The position numbers were made by a program, and so were the translations under genes. Shown here piece after piece: positions 18,879 through 27,680 of a DNA stretch of 64,000 nt. Origin of the DNA: JAWXUU01 sp044426045 (GTDB lineage Bacteria; Bacillota; Clostridia; Christensenellales; CAMQZB01); contig JAWXUX010000007.1 in NCBI GenBank assembly GCA_044426045.1, positions 1 through 64,000 on the forward strand, given 5' to 3'. The number at the start of each line of letters is the position of its first letter. Position 1 is the stretch's first letter. Under the pieces are notes generated by a model that saw only the letters and a list, made by a program, of their open reading frames with translations, had not been told where the DNA came from and made no database searches.

Positions 18879-20552
18879 TTAGAACAAGCCTACGATTTTG
18901 TCGTCGACTACGTCTATTTTCAATGCTGATGGAGCTTTTGGAAGTCCTGGCATTGTCATAATGTCGCCTGTGTATGCCACGATAAAGCCGGCACCTGCAG
19001 ATGGTTTCAAATCACGAACTGTGATAGTGAAGCCTGTTGGTCTGCCAACTTTTGTTGCAACGTCGGTGAGTGATGCTGGAGTTTTTGCCATACAGATTGG
19101 CATGTTTCCAAATCCCGCTTCGGCAAGTTTTCTCGCTTTCACTCTTGCAGGTCCAAGCAGTGTCACACCGTCGGCGCCATACATGATTTTTGCAATTTTG
19201 TTGAGTTTTTCTTCGATTGTATCTTCCAAATCATAGATGTTTTGGAATGTTTCTTCACCGTTTGTAGTTTCCAAAGTTTCGCAAACTGCTTTTGCAAGAG
19301 CTTCACCGCCCTCTCCGCCTTTTGCCCAAACGTCTGATTCGCAAACTGGGTGGCCATTTTCTTTCATATAGTCATAAAGCGTTTTAACTTCCGCATCGCT
19401 ATCTGTTGCGAACTTGTTGATTGCAACGATATAAGGGAGGTTATATGCTTTCATTGATTCGATGTGTTTTTCAAGATTTGCGATACCTTTTGTGAGCGCT
19501 TCAACGTTTTCTGCCCCAAGGTCAGCTTTTTTCACGCCACCGTGCATTTTGAGGGCACGAATTGTTGCAACGATAACAACTAGGCTAGGTTTGAAGCCCG
19601 CGCTTCTTGTTTTGATGTTAAGGAATTTTTCAGCACCGAGGTCAGCGCCAAATCCCGCTTCGGTGATAACGATATCGCCAAGCTTTCTTGCAAGGTTTGT
19701 TGCGATAACGCTGTTGCAACCGTGCGCGATATTTGCAAAAGGTCCGCCGTGAACAAATGCAGGAGTACCTTCAAGCGTTTGAACAAGGTTTGGCATGATT
19801 GCATCTTTCAAGACTGCGATAACCGCACCTGTCACGCCCAAATCATCAACAGTGATCGCTTTTTTATCCATATCGTAGCCGATGATGATTCTTGCAATTC
19901 TGATTTTCAAATCGTCGATATCTTTTGAAAGGCACAAAACCGCCATGATTTCACTTGCAACAGTGATATCAAATCCGTCCTCGCGACAAACGCCGTTTGA
20001 TTTGCCAGTGCCAACGATAACTTGGCGAAGTGCCCTATCGTTCATATCAAGACATCTTTTCCAGATGATGTTTTTAGTGTCGATTCTGAGTGCGTTTCCT
20101 TGATGGATATGGTTATCAATCATTGCTGAAATCAAGTTGTTTGCTGTTGTGAGCGCGTGGAAGTCGCCAGTGAAGTGCAAATTGATATCTTCCATTGGCA
20201 CCACTTGTGCGTATCCGCCACCACAAGCGCCACCTTTCACGCCAAACACAGGACCAAGCGATGGTTCGCGAATTGCGATGATTGCGTTTTTGCCAATTCT
20301 TCTTAGCCCGTCAGCAAGACCGATTGTCGTTGTTGACTTTCCTTCACCCGCAGGCGTTGGATTGATTGCTGTCACCAAAACAACTTTGCCGTTTTTGTTT
20401 GATTCCAATCTTTTGATAGCGTCAAAATTGACTTTCGCTTTGAACTTTCCATAAAGTTCTAGGTCGTCTTCTGATAGGCCAACTTTTTTTGCGATTTCAG
20501 TGATTTTCTCTGGTTTAGCTTCTTGAGCAATTTCAATATCAGTTTTGAACAT
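18879..20552 (-). CDS. fhs: Fhs, formate-tetrahydrofolate ligase
   Basis: The 557-residue enzyme makes 10-formyl-THF from formate, THF and ATP. The P-loop [20 protein letters not shown] lies near residue 66, and the family signature [20 protein letters not shown] follows near residue 105. It heads the purine operon and so supplies the C1 donor for PurN and PurH, which links it directly to its neighbours. It could also serve in formate or acetogenic metabolism. Expression is controlled by the ZTP riboswitch just upstream. Confidence 0.98.
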   Translation of the reverse strand: MFKTDIEIAQEAKPEKITEIAKKVGLSEDDLELYGKFKAKVNFDAIKRLESNKNGKVVLVTAINPTPAGEGKSTTTIGLADGLRRIGKNAIIAIREPSLGPVFGVKGGACGGGYAQVVPMEDINLHFTGDFHALTTANNLISAMIDNHIHQGNALRIDTKNIIWKRCLDMNDRALRQVIVGTGKSNGVCREDGFDITVASEIMAVLCLSKDIDDLKIRIARIIIGYDMDKKAITVDDLGVTGAVIAVLKDAIMPNLVQTLEGTPAFVHGGPFANIAHGCNSVIATNLARKLGDIVITEAGFGADLGAEKFLNIKTRSAGFKPSLVVIVATIRALKMHGGVKKADLGAENVEALTKGIANLEKHIESMKAYNLPYIVAINKFATDSDAEVKTLYDYMKENGHPVCESDVWAKGGEGGEALAKAVCETLETTNGEETFQNIYDLEDTIEEKLNKIAKIMYGADGVTLLGPARVKARKLAEAGFGNMPICMAKTPASLTDVATKVGRPTGFTITVRDLKPSAGAGFIVAYTGDIMTMPGLPKAPSALKIDVVDDKIVGLF

Positions 20553-20679
20553 ACGGTTCTCCTTTTGTTGAATTTCTTCAATATTTTATATTAATACTTT
20601 AGGTGCAAATTTTTGAAATCGCTGTTTTTTGTTTGAATTTCCGTTCAAAATTATATATTTTTTAAGAAAACACCCTAAA

Positions 20680-20790
20680 AAATAGTAAAAACCGCCTGTT
20701 CAATAAATTTGCATTCATTGCCCAGACGGTCGACATTTCAAGATCTCCTTGCTCCACTGTGTCATCACTTTTCCGTCAGTTGCAAGGGCT
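20680..20790 (-). ncRNA. ZTP (pfl) riboswitch with terminator
   Basis: On the minus strand the aptamer shows ACTGACGGAA, a hairpin, GGAGCAAGGAGA and then the pseudoknot segment GTCGACCGTCTGGGC (20734-20720), matching the pfl/ZTP consensus as I know it. The CCGTCTG strand can also pair with CAGGCGG (20698-20692), followed by TTTTT, to form a terminator. ZTP or ZMP binding, which signals lack of 10-formyl-THF, should prevent the terminator and switch on fhs and the whole pur operon. The aptamer ends about 170 bases before the fhs start. Confidence 0.9.
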
Positions 20791-20807
20791 TTTTCTATTA
20801 CCTTGAT

Positions 20808-20836
20808 ATTTTACCATATTTAATTGTTTTTGGCAA
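20808..20836 (-). promoter_or_regulatory. Promoter of the fhs-pur operon
   Basis: TTGCCA (20836-20831) and TAAAAT (20813-20808) are separated by exactly 17 bases on the minus strand. Transcription would begin near 20800, just ahead of the ZTP aptamer. Confidence 0.75.
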
Positions 20837-20914
20837 ACACTTTGCCACGCATTGCATGATTTTTTCATGCAAATTTGCACTTGAAACCGCGGTTTTTTTA
20901 GTATGTTTATAAAA

Positions 20915-22339
20915 TTATTTAAGCAATTCCACAAACAGTTCTTCAACGATGATTGGATTGCCTTTTCCGCCAGTTTTGCCCATGACACCGCCCATAAGCG
21001 ATTTGAGTGCAACGGCTTTTCCGCCTTTGTAATCCGCAACAGATTTTGGATTTTTTTCGATTGCTTCAGCAACCAATTTTCCGAGAAGTTCCCTATCGTT
21101 GATTTGTTTCAAATTGTTATCTTCAACATATTTTTCAGCATCAGTGCCGTTGTCCCAACATTCTTTTATAACCTTTTTGGCAACAGAAGAGTTGATGACA
21201 CCTCCGCCAACCATGTTTGCAACACTTGCAAGGTTTTCAGCCGTGATTTGTGGAAGTTCTTCTTCACTGCGAAGTTTGAAAACTTCTGAAATAAGAAGGT
21301 TCGCAAGAAGTTTTGGATACTTTGTGATTTTCACGCCCGTTTCAAAAAAGTCGGCAATCGCAAGCTCGTTTGTGATAAGCTCGGCATCCATTGCTGTGAG
21401 CGAATAATTTTTGATATATTCCGCTTTTCTTTGGTCGGGAAGTTGTGGAATCTCGGCAGTTAAGCCCGCGAGTTTTTCTTTTGAAGTCACGATTGGTGCT
21501 AGGTCTGGGTCTGGGAAATAACGATAGTCATTTGCATCTTCTTTTTTGCGCATTGAGAAAGTTTTTCCGCTTGCTTGGTCGTATCTTCTTGTTTCTTGAA
21601 CGATTTCTTCACCGTTTTCAACCGCTTCAACTTGACGTTTATATTCAAATTCAATGGCTTTTTGGATTGATTGGAAGGAGTTCAAGTTTTTCATTTCCGT
21701 TCTTGTTCCGAATTTTTCCGCGCCCATTTTGCGAACAGAAAGGTTCACGTCGCAACGCATAGAGCCCTCGTTCATTTTGCAATCTGAAATGCCTGTGTAA
21801 AGGATGATTGCGCGAAGTTTTTTGAAATACGCCACCGCTTCTTCGGCAGATCTCATGTCTGGTTCAGAAACGATTTCGATAAGTGGAACGCCACAACGGT
21901 TGCAGTCGATCATTGTGCCGAGTTTTTCGTCGTGCACAAGTTTGCCCGCATCTTCTTCGATATGAATTCTTGTGATACCGATTGTTTTCACGCCGTTTGA
22001 CGTTTCGATATCAAGGTATCCGTGCTCGCAAAGTGGCAAGTCGAATTGTGAAATTTGATATGCCTTTGGAAGGTCGGGATAGAAATAGTTTTTTCTGTCT
22101 TGTTTTGAAAATTCAGCGATTTTGCAGTTTGTTGCAACACCCGCTTTGATTGCGTACTGCACAACTTTTTCGTTCAAAACAGGTAGCGTTCCCGGCATGC
22201 CAAGGCAAACTGGGCAAACTTGAGTGTTTGGCTCGGCGCCGAACTCAGTTTTGCAGTCACAGAAGATTTTTGTTTTTGTGCCAAGTTCGCAGTGAACTTC
22301 AAGCCCCAAGACCATTTCGTAATCTTTTATCATTGCCAT
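20915..22339 (-). CDS. gatB: GatB, Asp/Glu-tRNA amidotransferase subunit B
   Basis: The 474-residue subunit binds the misacylated tRNA and carries the kinase/transamidation site of GatCAB. The N-terminus YEMVLGLEVHCEL, the cysteines of KIFCDC and TQVCPVCLGMPG (zinc site), and the C-terminal YqeY-like tail with GGVMGKTGGKGNP are all present. TAATG junction with gatA. Mature product: Asn-tRNA(Asn), and possibly Gln-tRNA(Gln), from Asp- or Glu-charged precursors. Confidence 0.97.
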   Translation of the reverse strand: MAMIKDYEMVLGLEVHCELGTKTKIFCDCKTEFGAEPNTQVCPVCLGMPGTLPVLNEKVVQYAIKAGVATNCKIAEFSKQDRKNYFYPDLPKAYQISQFDLPLCEHGYLDIETSNGVKTIGITRIHIEEDAGKLVHDEKLGTMIDCNRCGVPLIEIVSEPDMRSAEEAVAYFKKLRAIILYTGISDCKMNEGSMRCDVNLSVRKMGAEKFGTRTEMKNLNSFQSIQKAIEFEYKRQVEAVENGEEIVQETRRYDQASGKTFSMRKKEDANDYRYFPDPDLAPIVTSKEKLAGLTAEIPQLPDQRKAEYIKNYSLTAMDAELITNELAIADFFETGVKITKYPKLLANLLISEVFKLRSEEELPQITAENLASVANMVGGGVINSSVAKKVIKECWDNGTDAEKYVEDNNLKQINDRELLGKLVAEAIEKNPKSVADYKGGKAVALKSLMGGVMGKTGGKGNPIIVEELFVELLK

Positions 22340-23814
22340 TATTTCGCACCTCCTGTTTTGTCTTGGTGATATGCACCAAACTCGCGTTCAAATGCGTATC
22401 CGATTTTATAAAGTGTTGGTTCGGAAAATGCCTTTCCGATGAGTTGCATACCAATTGGAAGACCGTCGCTTGATTCGCCACATGGCATTGCAAGCGATGG
22501 AAGTCCCGCGATATTGATTGGCACCGAGCAGATGTCGCCAAGGTACATTTCAAGTGGGTTTTCAGTTTTTGAACCCATTTTGTAGGCTGGCGTTGGTGCA
22601 ACTGGCGACAAGATTGCAGAAAAGTTTTCAAACACTTTTGCAAAATCGTTCATAATAAGCGTTCTCACTTGGAGTGCTTTTTTATAATAGGCATCATAAT
22701 AACCTGACGAAAGTGCGAATGAACCTAGCATGATTCTTCTTTTCACTTCGGCGCCAAAGCCTTCTGATCTTGATTTTTTATAAAGGTCGAGGATATCTTC
22801 AAAGCTATCCGTTCTGTGACCGTATCTCACGCCGTCGAACCTTGCAAGGTTTGATGATGCTTCCGCACTTGAAATAACATAATATGCAGGGAGCGCAAGA
22901 TCGAGAGATTTGATTGAAACTTCTTCAACAGTCGCACCGAGTTTTTCATATGTTTTTGCACAATCAAGAACTGATTTTTTCACTTCTTCTGATATGCCTT
23001 CGCCAAAATATTCTTTTGGTAGTGCGATTTTGAGCCCTTTCACGCCATCTTTCATTTCTGAAGTGAAATCGCCATATGTTTTATCGATTGAAGTTGAATC
23101 TTTCACGTCGTGACCCACGATTTCCGAAAGCACGATTGCGTTATCTTCAACTGTTTTTGTTAGTGGCCCGATTTGGTCAAGGGATGATGCAAACGCAACC
23201 AACCCGTTTCTTGAAACTGTGCCATATGTTGGTTTCATGCCCACAACGCCACAAAAAGATGCTGGCTGACGAATTGAACCACCTGTGTCTGACCCAAGTG
23301 CAAAAAGCGCTTCATTGCCAGCAACTGCGGCAGCTGACCCGCCCGAACTGCCACCTGGCACATATTCGTGGTTTCTTGGGTTTTTTGTTGGGTGGAAATA
23401 TGAATTTTCCGTTGAAGAACCCATTGCAAATTCGTCCATGTTCGCTTTGCCAAGCATTGCGATGTCTTGGTTTTTGAGCTTATCAAACACGTAAGCATCG
23501 AACGGTGGAATAAAATTTTCAAGCATTTTTGATGCGCAAGTTGTTTTTATTCCACGAGTTGAAATGTTATCTTTTATCGCACAAGGAATTCCCGCTAGCG
23601 GTGAAATTGCTTCACCTTTTGCGATTTTTTCATCAGTTCTTTTCGCACTTTCAACAGCGATTTCTGGCGTTAGTGTGATATATGCGCCAATTTCGCTTTC
23701 AGTTTTTGCGATGTTATCTTGGTATGCTTTCGTTAGTTCAACAGAAGAAATTTCTTTTGAGCGAAGCATTTTTTGAGCCTCTGCGAGGGTATATTGTGTT
23801 AAATTTTTTGACAT
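22339..23814 (-). CDS. gatA: GatA, glutaminase subunit of tRNA amidotransferase
   Basis: The 491-residue amidase-family enzyme frees ammonia from glutamine or asparagine and channels it to GatB. The Ser-cisSer-Lys triad is visible: Lys in PCAIKDNIS, Ser in [13 protein letters not shown], nucleophile Ser in [16 protein letters not shown]. It lies 15 bases after the aspS-gatC fusion, with TAATG coupling into gatB. This order places all three GatCAB subunits plus the synthetase in one transcript. Confidence 0.97.
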   Translation of the reverse strand: MSKNLTQYTLAEAQKMLRSKEISSVELTKAYQDNIAKTESEIGAYITLTPEIAVESAKRTDEKIAKGEAISPLAGIPCAIKDNISTRGIKTTCASKMLENFIPPFDAYVFDKLKNQDIAMLGKANMDEFAMGSSTENSYFHPTKNPRNHEYVPGGSSGGSAAAVAGNEALFALGSDTGGSIRQPASFCGVVGMKPTYGTVSRNGLVAFASSLDQIGPLTKTVEDNAIVLSEIVGHDVKDSTSIDKTYGDFTSEMKDGVKGLKIALPKEYFGEGISEEVKKSVLDCAKTYEKLGATVEEVSIKSLDLALPAYYVISSAEASSNLARFDGVRYGHRTDSFEDILDLYKKSRSEGFGAEVKRRIMLGSFALSSGYYDAYYKKALQVRTLIMNDFAKVFENFSAILSPVAPTPAYKMGSKTENPLEMYLGDICSVPINIAGLPSLAMPCGESSDGLPIGMQLIGKAFSEPTLYKIGYAFEREFGAYHQDKTGGAK

Positions 23815-23829
23815 TTTTTCTCCCTCCTT

Positions 23830-25908
23830 TTATTCAAACACTTTTGGCACTGTGATGTAGCCTTCAGTTTTAGTTGGTGCATTTTGCAAAAGTTCGTCGC
23901 GGTTTTCGCCGTTTTTCACAACGTCAGTTCTGAAAACATTGTTGATTGGAACGACGTGGGCTGTGATTTCAACGCCTGTTGTATCAACTTCCGAAAGGGT
24001 GTTTGCAAAGTCGATAATAGCCATCAAATCGCCACCGATTTTCACTTTTTCTTCTTTCGAAAGGTGAAGTCTTGCGAGGTTTGCAACGTTGTCGATATCG
24101 ATATCCGCTGTTTTCTTTTTACCTTTTCCGCCCTTGCCATCAGCTTTTTCAGCGGCTACGCCAAGGTTCAAAACTTCAAGTTGGTCGGCATCAACCACGT
24201 TTGGAGCATCCGTCATGAGACATGATGCGTCTTTCACTTTAGGGAATGCGATAACGTCGCGAAGTGATTCGCCATGGGCAAGAAGCATAACAAGACGGTC
24301 AAGACCAAACGCAAATCCCGCGTGTGGTGGAGTGCCATATTTGAACGCATTCACCATGAAGCCAAATCTTTCCTCCGTTTCCTCTTTTGAAAAGCCTAGT
24401 GCTTCAAACATTGTGTTTTGCACGTCTTTATCATATATTCTCACCGATCCACTGCCAAGCTCGATACCGTTCAAAACAACGTCATAAGCTTGAGCACGCA
24501 CGTTTGCTTTATCTGAAAGAAGTTTTTCAACGTCTTCTGGATACGGCATTGTGAATGGGTGGTGCATTGCAAGGAATCTTTCTTCTTCTTCCGACCATTC
24601 AAATTGTGGGAAGTCTGTCACGAACAAGATTTTATAATCATCTTTATTTCTATAACCAAGCATATCGCCGATGTCAAGTCGGAGTGCACCTAGTGTTTTT
24701 CTCACTGTTGCAAGCTTATCTGCACAGAACAAAATGAAGTCGCCCGGTTTTGCATCCATTGCTTCAAGAATTCTTGCGATATCTTCATCCGAGAAGTATT
24801 TTTTGAGAATTGAATAAACTTCGCCGTCAGGACGAATTGCTATCCACGCCATGCCTTTTGCGCCGTATGAAATCGCTTTTTTTGTCAAATCTTCAATATT
24901 ACTTCTTGTGAATTCAGTGTTTTTAACGTTGATTGCTCTCACAATTCCGCCACCGTCGACTACGCTTCTGAAAACTGAAAAACTGCACGTTCTTGCAATT
25001 TCAGTGATGTCAACAATCGGCAAGTCAAATCGAAGGTCAGGTTTGTCACTGCCATAGATATCCATTGCCTCGTGCCATGTCAATCTTTTGAATGGCTCGT
25101 TGAATTCAATGCCCTTTGCGCCTTTCATGATGTGTTTGAAAAGTTTTTCAAGGTGAACAAGCACGTCTTCTTGAGTCACGAAACTCATTTCCATGTCCAC
25201 TTGCGTGAATTCTGGTTGACGATCCGCTCTCAAATCTTCGTCGCGGAAACATCTTGCAACTTGATAATATTTATCAATTCCGCCAACCATCAAAAGTTGT
25301 TTGAAAATTTGTGGCGATTGTGGCAATGCATAAAAAGTGCCCGGGTGCACGCGTGATGGCACGAGATAGTCCCTCGCACCTTCTGGCGTTGATTTTGTTA
25401 GCATTGGTGTTTCAACGCAGATAAATTCCTGCTCGTCAAGATAGTCTTGCGCGAGTTTTTGGATTTTATGACGGAGTTTCAAGTTTTCAATCATTTTTGG
25501 ACGACGCAAATCAAGGAAACGATATTTGAGCCTCAAATCTTCCCTCACGTTCACATCTTCATCAAGCGTGAATGGCATTGTTTCCGCTTGCGATAGCATT
25601 TCAATTTCACTCGCGAAAAGTTCAACCGTGCCTGTTTCTATTCTTGGGTTAACCGTTTCATCATCACGAAGACGAACAACGCCCGTCACTTTCACAACAG
25701 ATTGGTTCTTTGCTGTTTCCGCTGTCGCAAATCCGCTTTCCGATAGATTGCATGCGTCAAACACAACTTGGAGCGTGCCTTCCCTATCCGCGATGTCAAG
25801 GAATATGATTCCACCCATGTCACGCTTGGTTTGTACCCACCCGCTGATAGTGATTTCACTTCCAATGTTTTCTTCTCTTATCTTTCCACAATATTGAGAT
25901 CTGAACAT
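23830..25908 (-). CDS. aspS: Aspartyl-tRNA synthetase fused to GatC
   Basis: The 692-residue protein joins a complete bacterial-type AspRS to a complete GatC. AspRS: anticodon-binding domain from FRSQYCGKIREENIG, class II motif 2 FRDEDLRADRQPEFTQVDME, GAD insertion near residues 285-405, motif 3 FAFGLDRLVMLLAHG. After the expected AspRS end comes a flexible linker (EKADGKGGKGKKK), then about 95 residues of GatC (NVANLARLHLSKEEK, VVPINNVFRTDVV, GYITVPKVFE). No stop or frameshift separates them and no other gatC is present. The start at 25908 follows AGGAGG by four bases. It would tether ND-AspRS to the amidotransferase. The AspRS has Met in RDMGGIIF, where discriminating enzymes often have Leu and non-discriminating ones His, so specificity is unresolved. 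Confidence 0.95.
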   Translation of the reverse strand: MFRSQYCGKIREENIGSEITISGWVQTKRDMGGIIFLDIADREGTLQVVFDACNLSESGFATAETAKNQSVVKVTGVVRLRDDETVNPRIETGTVELFASEIEMLSQAETMPFTLDEDVNVREDLRLKYRFLDLRRPKMIENLKLRHKIQKLAQDYLDEQEFICVETPMLTKSTPEGARDYLVPSRVHPGTFYALPQSPQIFKQLLMVGGIDKYYQVARCFRDEDLRADRQPEFTQVDMEMSFVTQEDVLVHLEKLFKHIMKGAKGIEFNEPFKRLTWHEAMDIYGSDKPDLRFDLPIVDITEIARTCSFSVFRSVVDGGGIVRAINVKNTEFTRSNIEDLTKKAISYGAKGMAWIAIRPDGEVYSILKKYFSDEDIARILEAMDAKPGDFILFCADKLATVRKTLGALRLDIGDMLGYRNKDDYKILFVTDFPQFEWSEEEERFLAMHHPFTMPYPEDVEKLLSDKANVRAQAYDVVLNGIELGSGSVRIYDKDVQNTMFEALGFSKEETEERFGFMVNAFKYGTPPHAGFAFGLDRLVMLLAHGESLRDVIAFPKVKDASCLMTDAPNVVDADQLEVLNLGVAAEKADGKGGKGKKKTADIDIDNVANLARLHLSKEEKVKIGGDLMAIIDFANTLSEVDTTGVEITAHVVPINNVFRTDVVKNGENRDELLQNAPTKTEGYITVPKVFE

Positions 25909-25958
25909 ATTGCCTCCTATGCATTCCTGCATTTATTTTTCTTTGTTTGTTTTTTTCA

Positions 25959-26236
25959 TGGGGCTCTGCCCCAAACCCCGTGAGGGGGTGACCCCCTCAA
26001 CCCCAATATTGGGGATTGAAAGGCACGCCCATCGCGTGATTTTCTGCATGCCTCACAAATATAAGCAAAGCAATAAACGTAACTTGAAAAGCGAGAGCTT
26101 TTCACCGTTACTACATTATCTTAAATTTATTCCCGCCAAAAAGGCGACAGCCTTTTTTAGTTCCCCCACGCTAGAACGCAACCCAATATTGGGGTCGAGG
26201 GTTTCAAACCCTCGCGGGGTTTGGGGCGGAGCCCCA
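25959..26236. repeat. GC-rich palindromic element in the aspS leader
   Basis: Left arm 25959-26014 (GGGGCTCTGCCCCAAACCCC then GTGAGGGGGT and CCCAATATTGGGG) is inverted at right arm 26182-26236 (CCCAATATTGGGG, CGAGGGTTTCAAACCCTCG, GGGGTTTGGGGC). It stands out by high GC in an AT-rich region. Between the arms, 26138-26158 holds AAAAAGGC/GCCTTTTT, a terminator-like hairpin in both directions. I see no gene. It lies between the T-box and the aspS start codon. Confidence 0.8.
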
Positions 26237-26286
26237 TAAAAGGCAAGCGGCAGAGCCCACAAAAAGGCAATCCCCATAAAAGGGTA

Positions 26287-26578
26287 ATAAAAAAGACCTG
26301 TCATCCCGATTGGGACGAAGGTCGAAAACTTCCGTGGTACCACCCAAATAAGTTCCGAAGAACCCACTCTGCGACAGGCGTTTCAGCATTGCTGAAATAT
26401 CTATCAACTGAACTAACGTGTCAGAAACGTCTGAGCCTACTTGCGAGGAGGTATGTCCCCATTGCTTTTGGTCAGCAACTCCAAGATGTTCTTCACAAGT
26501 TCTTCCACGCAACATTTCCACCGACAGTTGCTCTCTGCAGTTTTCAAACTGGCTACTCTTCTTTTCATCGTCATTTTA
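26287..26578 (-). ncRNA. T-box leader, specifier probably AAC (Asn)
   Basis: The antiterminator T-box sequence GGGTGGTACCACGG lies at 26345-26332. The following terminator, GACCTTCGTCCC paired with GGGATGACAGGTC plus a T-run, ends at 26287. Stem I elements are GATGAAAAGAAGAGTA and AGAGAG near 26525-26570. Before ATCTTGGAG, which normally follows the specifier loop, stands AAC at 26490-26488. No GAC (Asp) is found there. An Asn specifier fits an operon that makes Asn-tRNA by amidation, as known for a tRNA(Asn) T-box in Clostridium acetobutylicum. The specifier call depends on manual alignment. Confidence 0.9.
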
Positions 26579-26597
26579 TAGTTATTCTATTACTTAA

Positions 26598-26626
26598 ATT
26601 ATATAAAGTTTTTCTTATAATGTCAA
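26598..26626 (-). promoter_or_regulatory. Promoter of the T-box/aspS-gatC-gatA-gatB operon
   Basis: Consensus TTGACA (26626-26621) and TATAAT (26603-26598) with a 17-base spacer on the minus strand. Transcription would start near 26590, a few bases before T-box stem I. Confidence 0.85.
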
Positions 26627-26666
26627 TCAAATAATAGCAGTTTGCACCATTTTACGCCTTTTATTC

Positions 26667-26693
26667 AAAAAACGTGCGAAAAAATCGCACGTT
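26667..26693 (-). terminator. Terminator behind the small coiled-coil gene
   Basis: A 9-bp perfect stem, AACGTGCGA/TCGCACGTT, followed on the minus strand by T residues, lies 30 bases past the stop of the 26722-26937 gene. It closes the uronate-side transcription unit and separates it from the aspS promoter. Confidence 0.85.
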
Positions 26694-26721
26694 TTGGGTT
26701 TTGTTTTTTGTTATTGTTTTA

Positions 26722-26937
26722 TCACGCAAACTCGTCGTATTCTTCGATGGTTTTTTCCATTTCTTTTATTCTGTCTCGGAATATTTTTTTGTTTGTGTTG
26801 AATATTTTTTTTGCTTGAATTTTTTCCTCACCAGAAAGGAGTTTTATCCTTTTGAGTTCGGTTTTTTCACGCAAGATGTTTTCTTGTATCAGTTTTTGCA
26901 ACTCTTCTCTCAGGTTGCCGGTTTCGGGGTCTATCAT
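26722..26937 (-). CDS. Small charged helical protein, unknown function
   Basis: The 71-residue protein is almost entirely charged and predicted helical, with heptad-like spacing (NLREELQKLIQENILREKTELKRIKLL, split here only for reading, then KIFRDRIKEMEKTIEEYDEFA). It has no Cys, no signal peptide and no membrane segment. The ATG comes one base after the TAA of the YhcH-like gene, and GGAG in that gene's last codons serves as RBS, so the two are probably translated together. I do not recognise a family. It could be a short coiled-coil adaptor. Confidence 0.6.
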   Translation of the reverse strand: MIDPETGNLREELQKLIQENILREKTELKRIKLLSGEEKIQAKKIFNTNKKIFRDRIKEMEKTIEEYDEFA

Positions 26938-26940
26938 ATC

Positions 26941-27372
26941 TTACAAAATCTCCAGTGGCACTTTCACAACAACTTTTCTCACAAATCCGCCGTCGCCGAT
27001 TTTTGGGCGGTGGTAGTCTTGTGGCCAAACCATAACAAATTCGCCACCGTTTAGTGTGATGTATCTATCTTCAGTTTCAAGATAATAAATATCTTTCACG
27101 TCGTTATATTCAGTTGCTGAACTCGCTTCATAGGCATATCCAAAAGTTTCAACGCCTTCGAGGATTGCTTGGATGTCAACATATTTTTTGTGCGCTTCCA
27201 TTTTGCAATCTGCTTTATCTTTAGTTGTGTATTCTTGAACAAGTGCAAAAATACCGTCTTCAAATTCATGTCTGCCAACTTCAAGTTTTTCAGAAACAAT
27301 AGTTTCCATAACTTTCACAACTGATGCAGGAAGATTGTAGGTTTTGATGTTTTCAATTCTGTCGTAAATCAT
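26941..27372 (-). CDS. YhcH/YjgK/YiaL-family beta-galactosidase-subunit-like protein
   Basis: The 143-residue protein matches the YhcH/YjgK/YiaL cupin-like family: MEAHKKYVDIQAILEGVE and the GGEFVMVWPQDYHRPKIG segment with its conserved His are typical. Members occur in sialic acid and uronate catabolic operons, possibly as sugar anomerases or epimerases. The longer open frame upstream translates the heptamer repeat and lacks an RBS. The ATG at 27372 is preceded by AAGGAG at 7 bases. It follows the uronate operon on the same strand, across repeat copy B, and is likely part of the same pathway. Confidence 0.85.
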   Translation of the reverse strand: MIYDRIENIKTYNLPASVVKVMETIVSEKLEVGRHEFEDGIFALVQEYTTKDKADCKMEAHKKYVDIQAILEGVETFGYAYEASSATEYNDVKDIYYLETEDRYITLNGGEFVMVWPQDYHRPKIGDGGFVRKVVVKVPLEIL

Positions 27373-27435
27373 TTTGTATCTCCTTATCATTTTTAGTGTG
27401 GGAGAACTGTTTTGTTCTCTCGTTTGGTCTTTAAA

Positions 27436-27636
27436 AAATAAGTGAAAAGTGAAAAGTGAAAAGTGAAAAGTTTGGTCTTGCACTCGCTCGCTCGTGCTTT
27501 CAATTTTAAGTTTTTAACTAAAATACAATATCTCACATTCTAGCGTTTGGCTTATTGCCAACTTAAATTGGTTGCATGAGGCGAAGCCGAATGCCATACC
27601 ACACTTTTCACTTTTCACTTTTCACTTTTTACTTTT
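27436..27636. repeat. Heptamer-armed inverted repeat, copy B
   Basis: The element has the same architecture as copies A and D, but its terminal heptamer is AAGTGAA instead of AGGTGAA, in both arms. The inner core is a TGGT(A/C) box, then GCA(C/T)TCG...CGTGC-type hairpins (GGCTTCGCC on the right). The centre is unrelated to A and D. It fills most of the 308-base gap between kdgK and the YhcH-like gene. Confidence 0.85.
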
Positions 27637-27680
27637 AAATGCTTTTAGCTTTTAAAAACATTAATAATTCATTAAATAAC

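Noticed and set aside
27372..27483. Longer N-terminus for the YhcH-like protein
   Set aside because: The extra codons translate the heptamer repeat (low-complexity Phe/His/Ser/Thr) and have no RBS, while the internal ATG at 27372 has AAGGAG and matches the family start.
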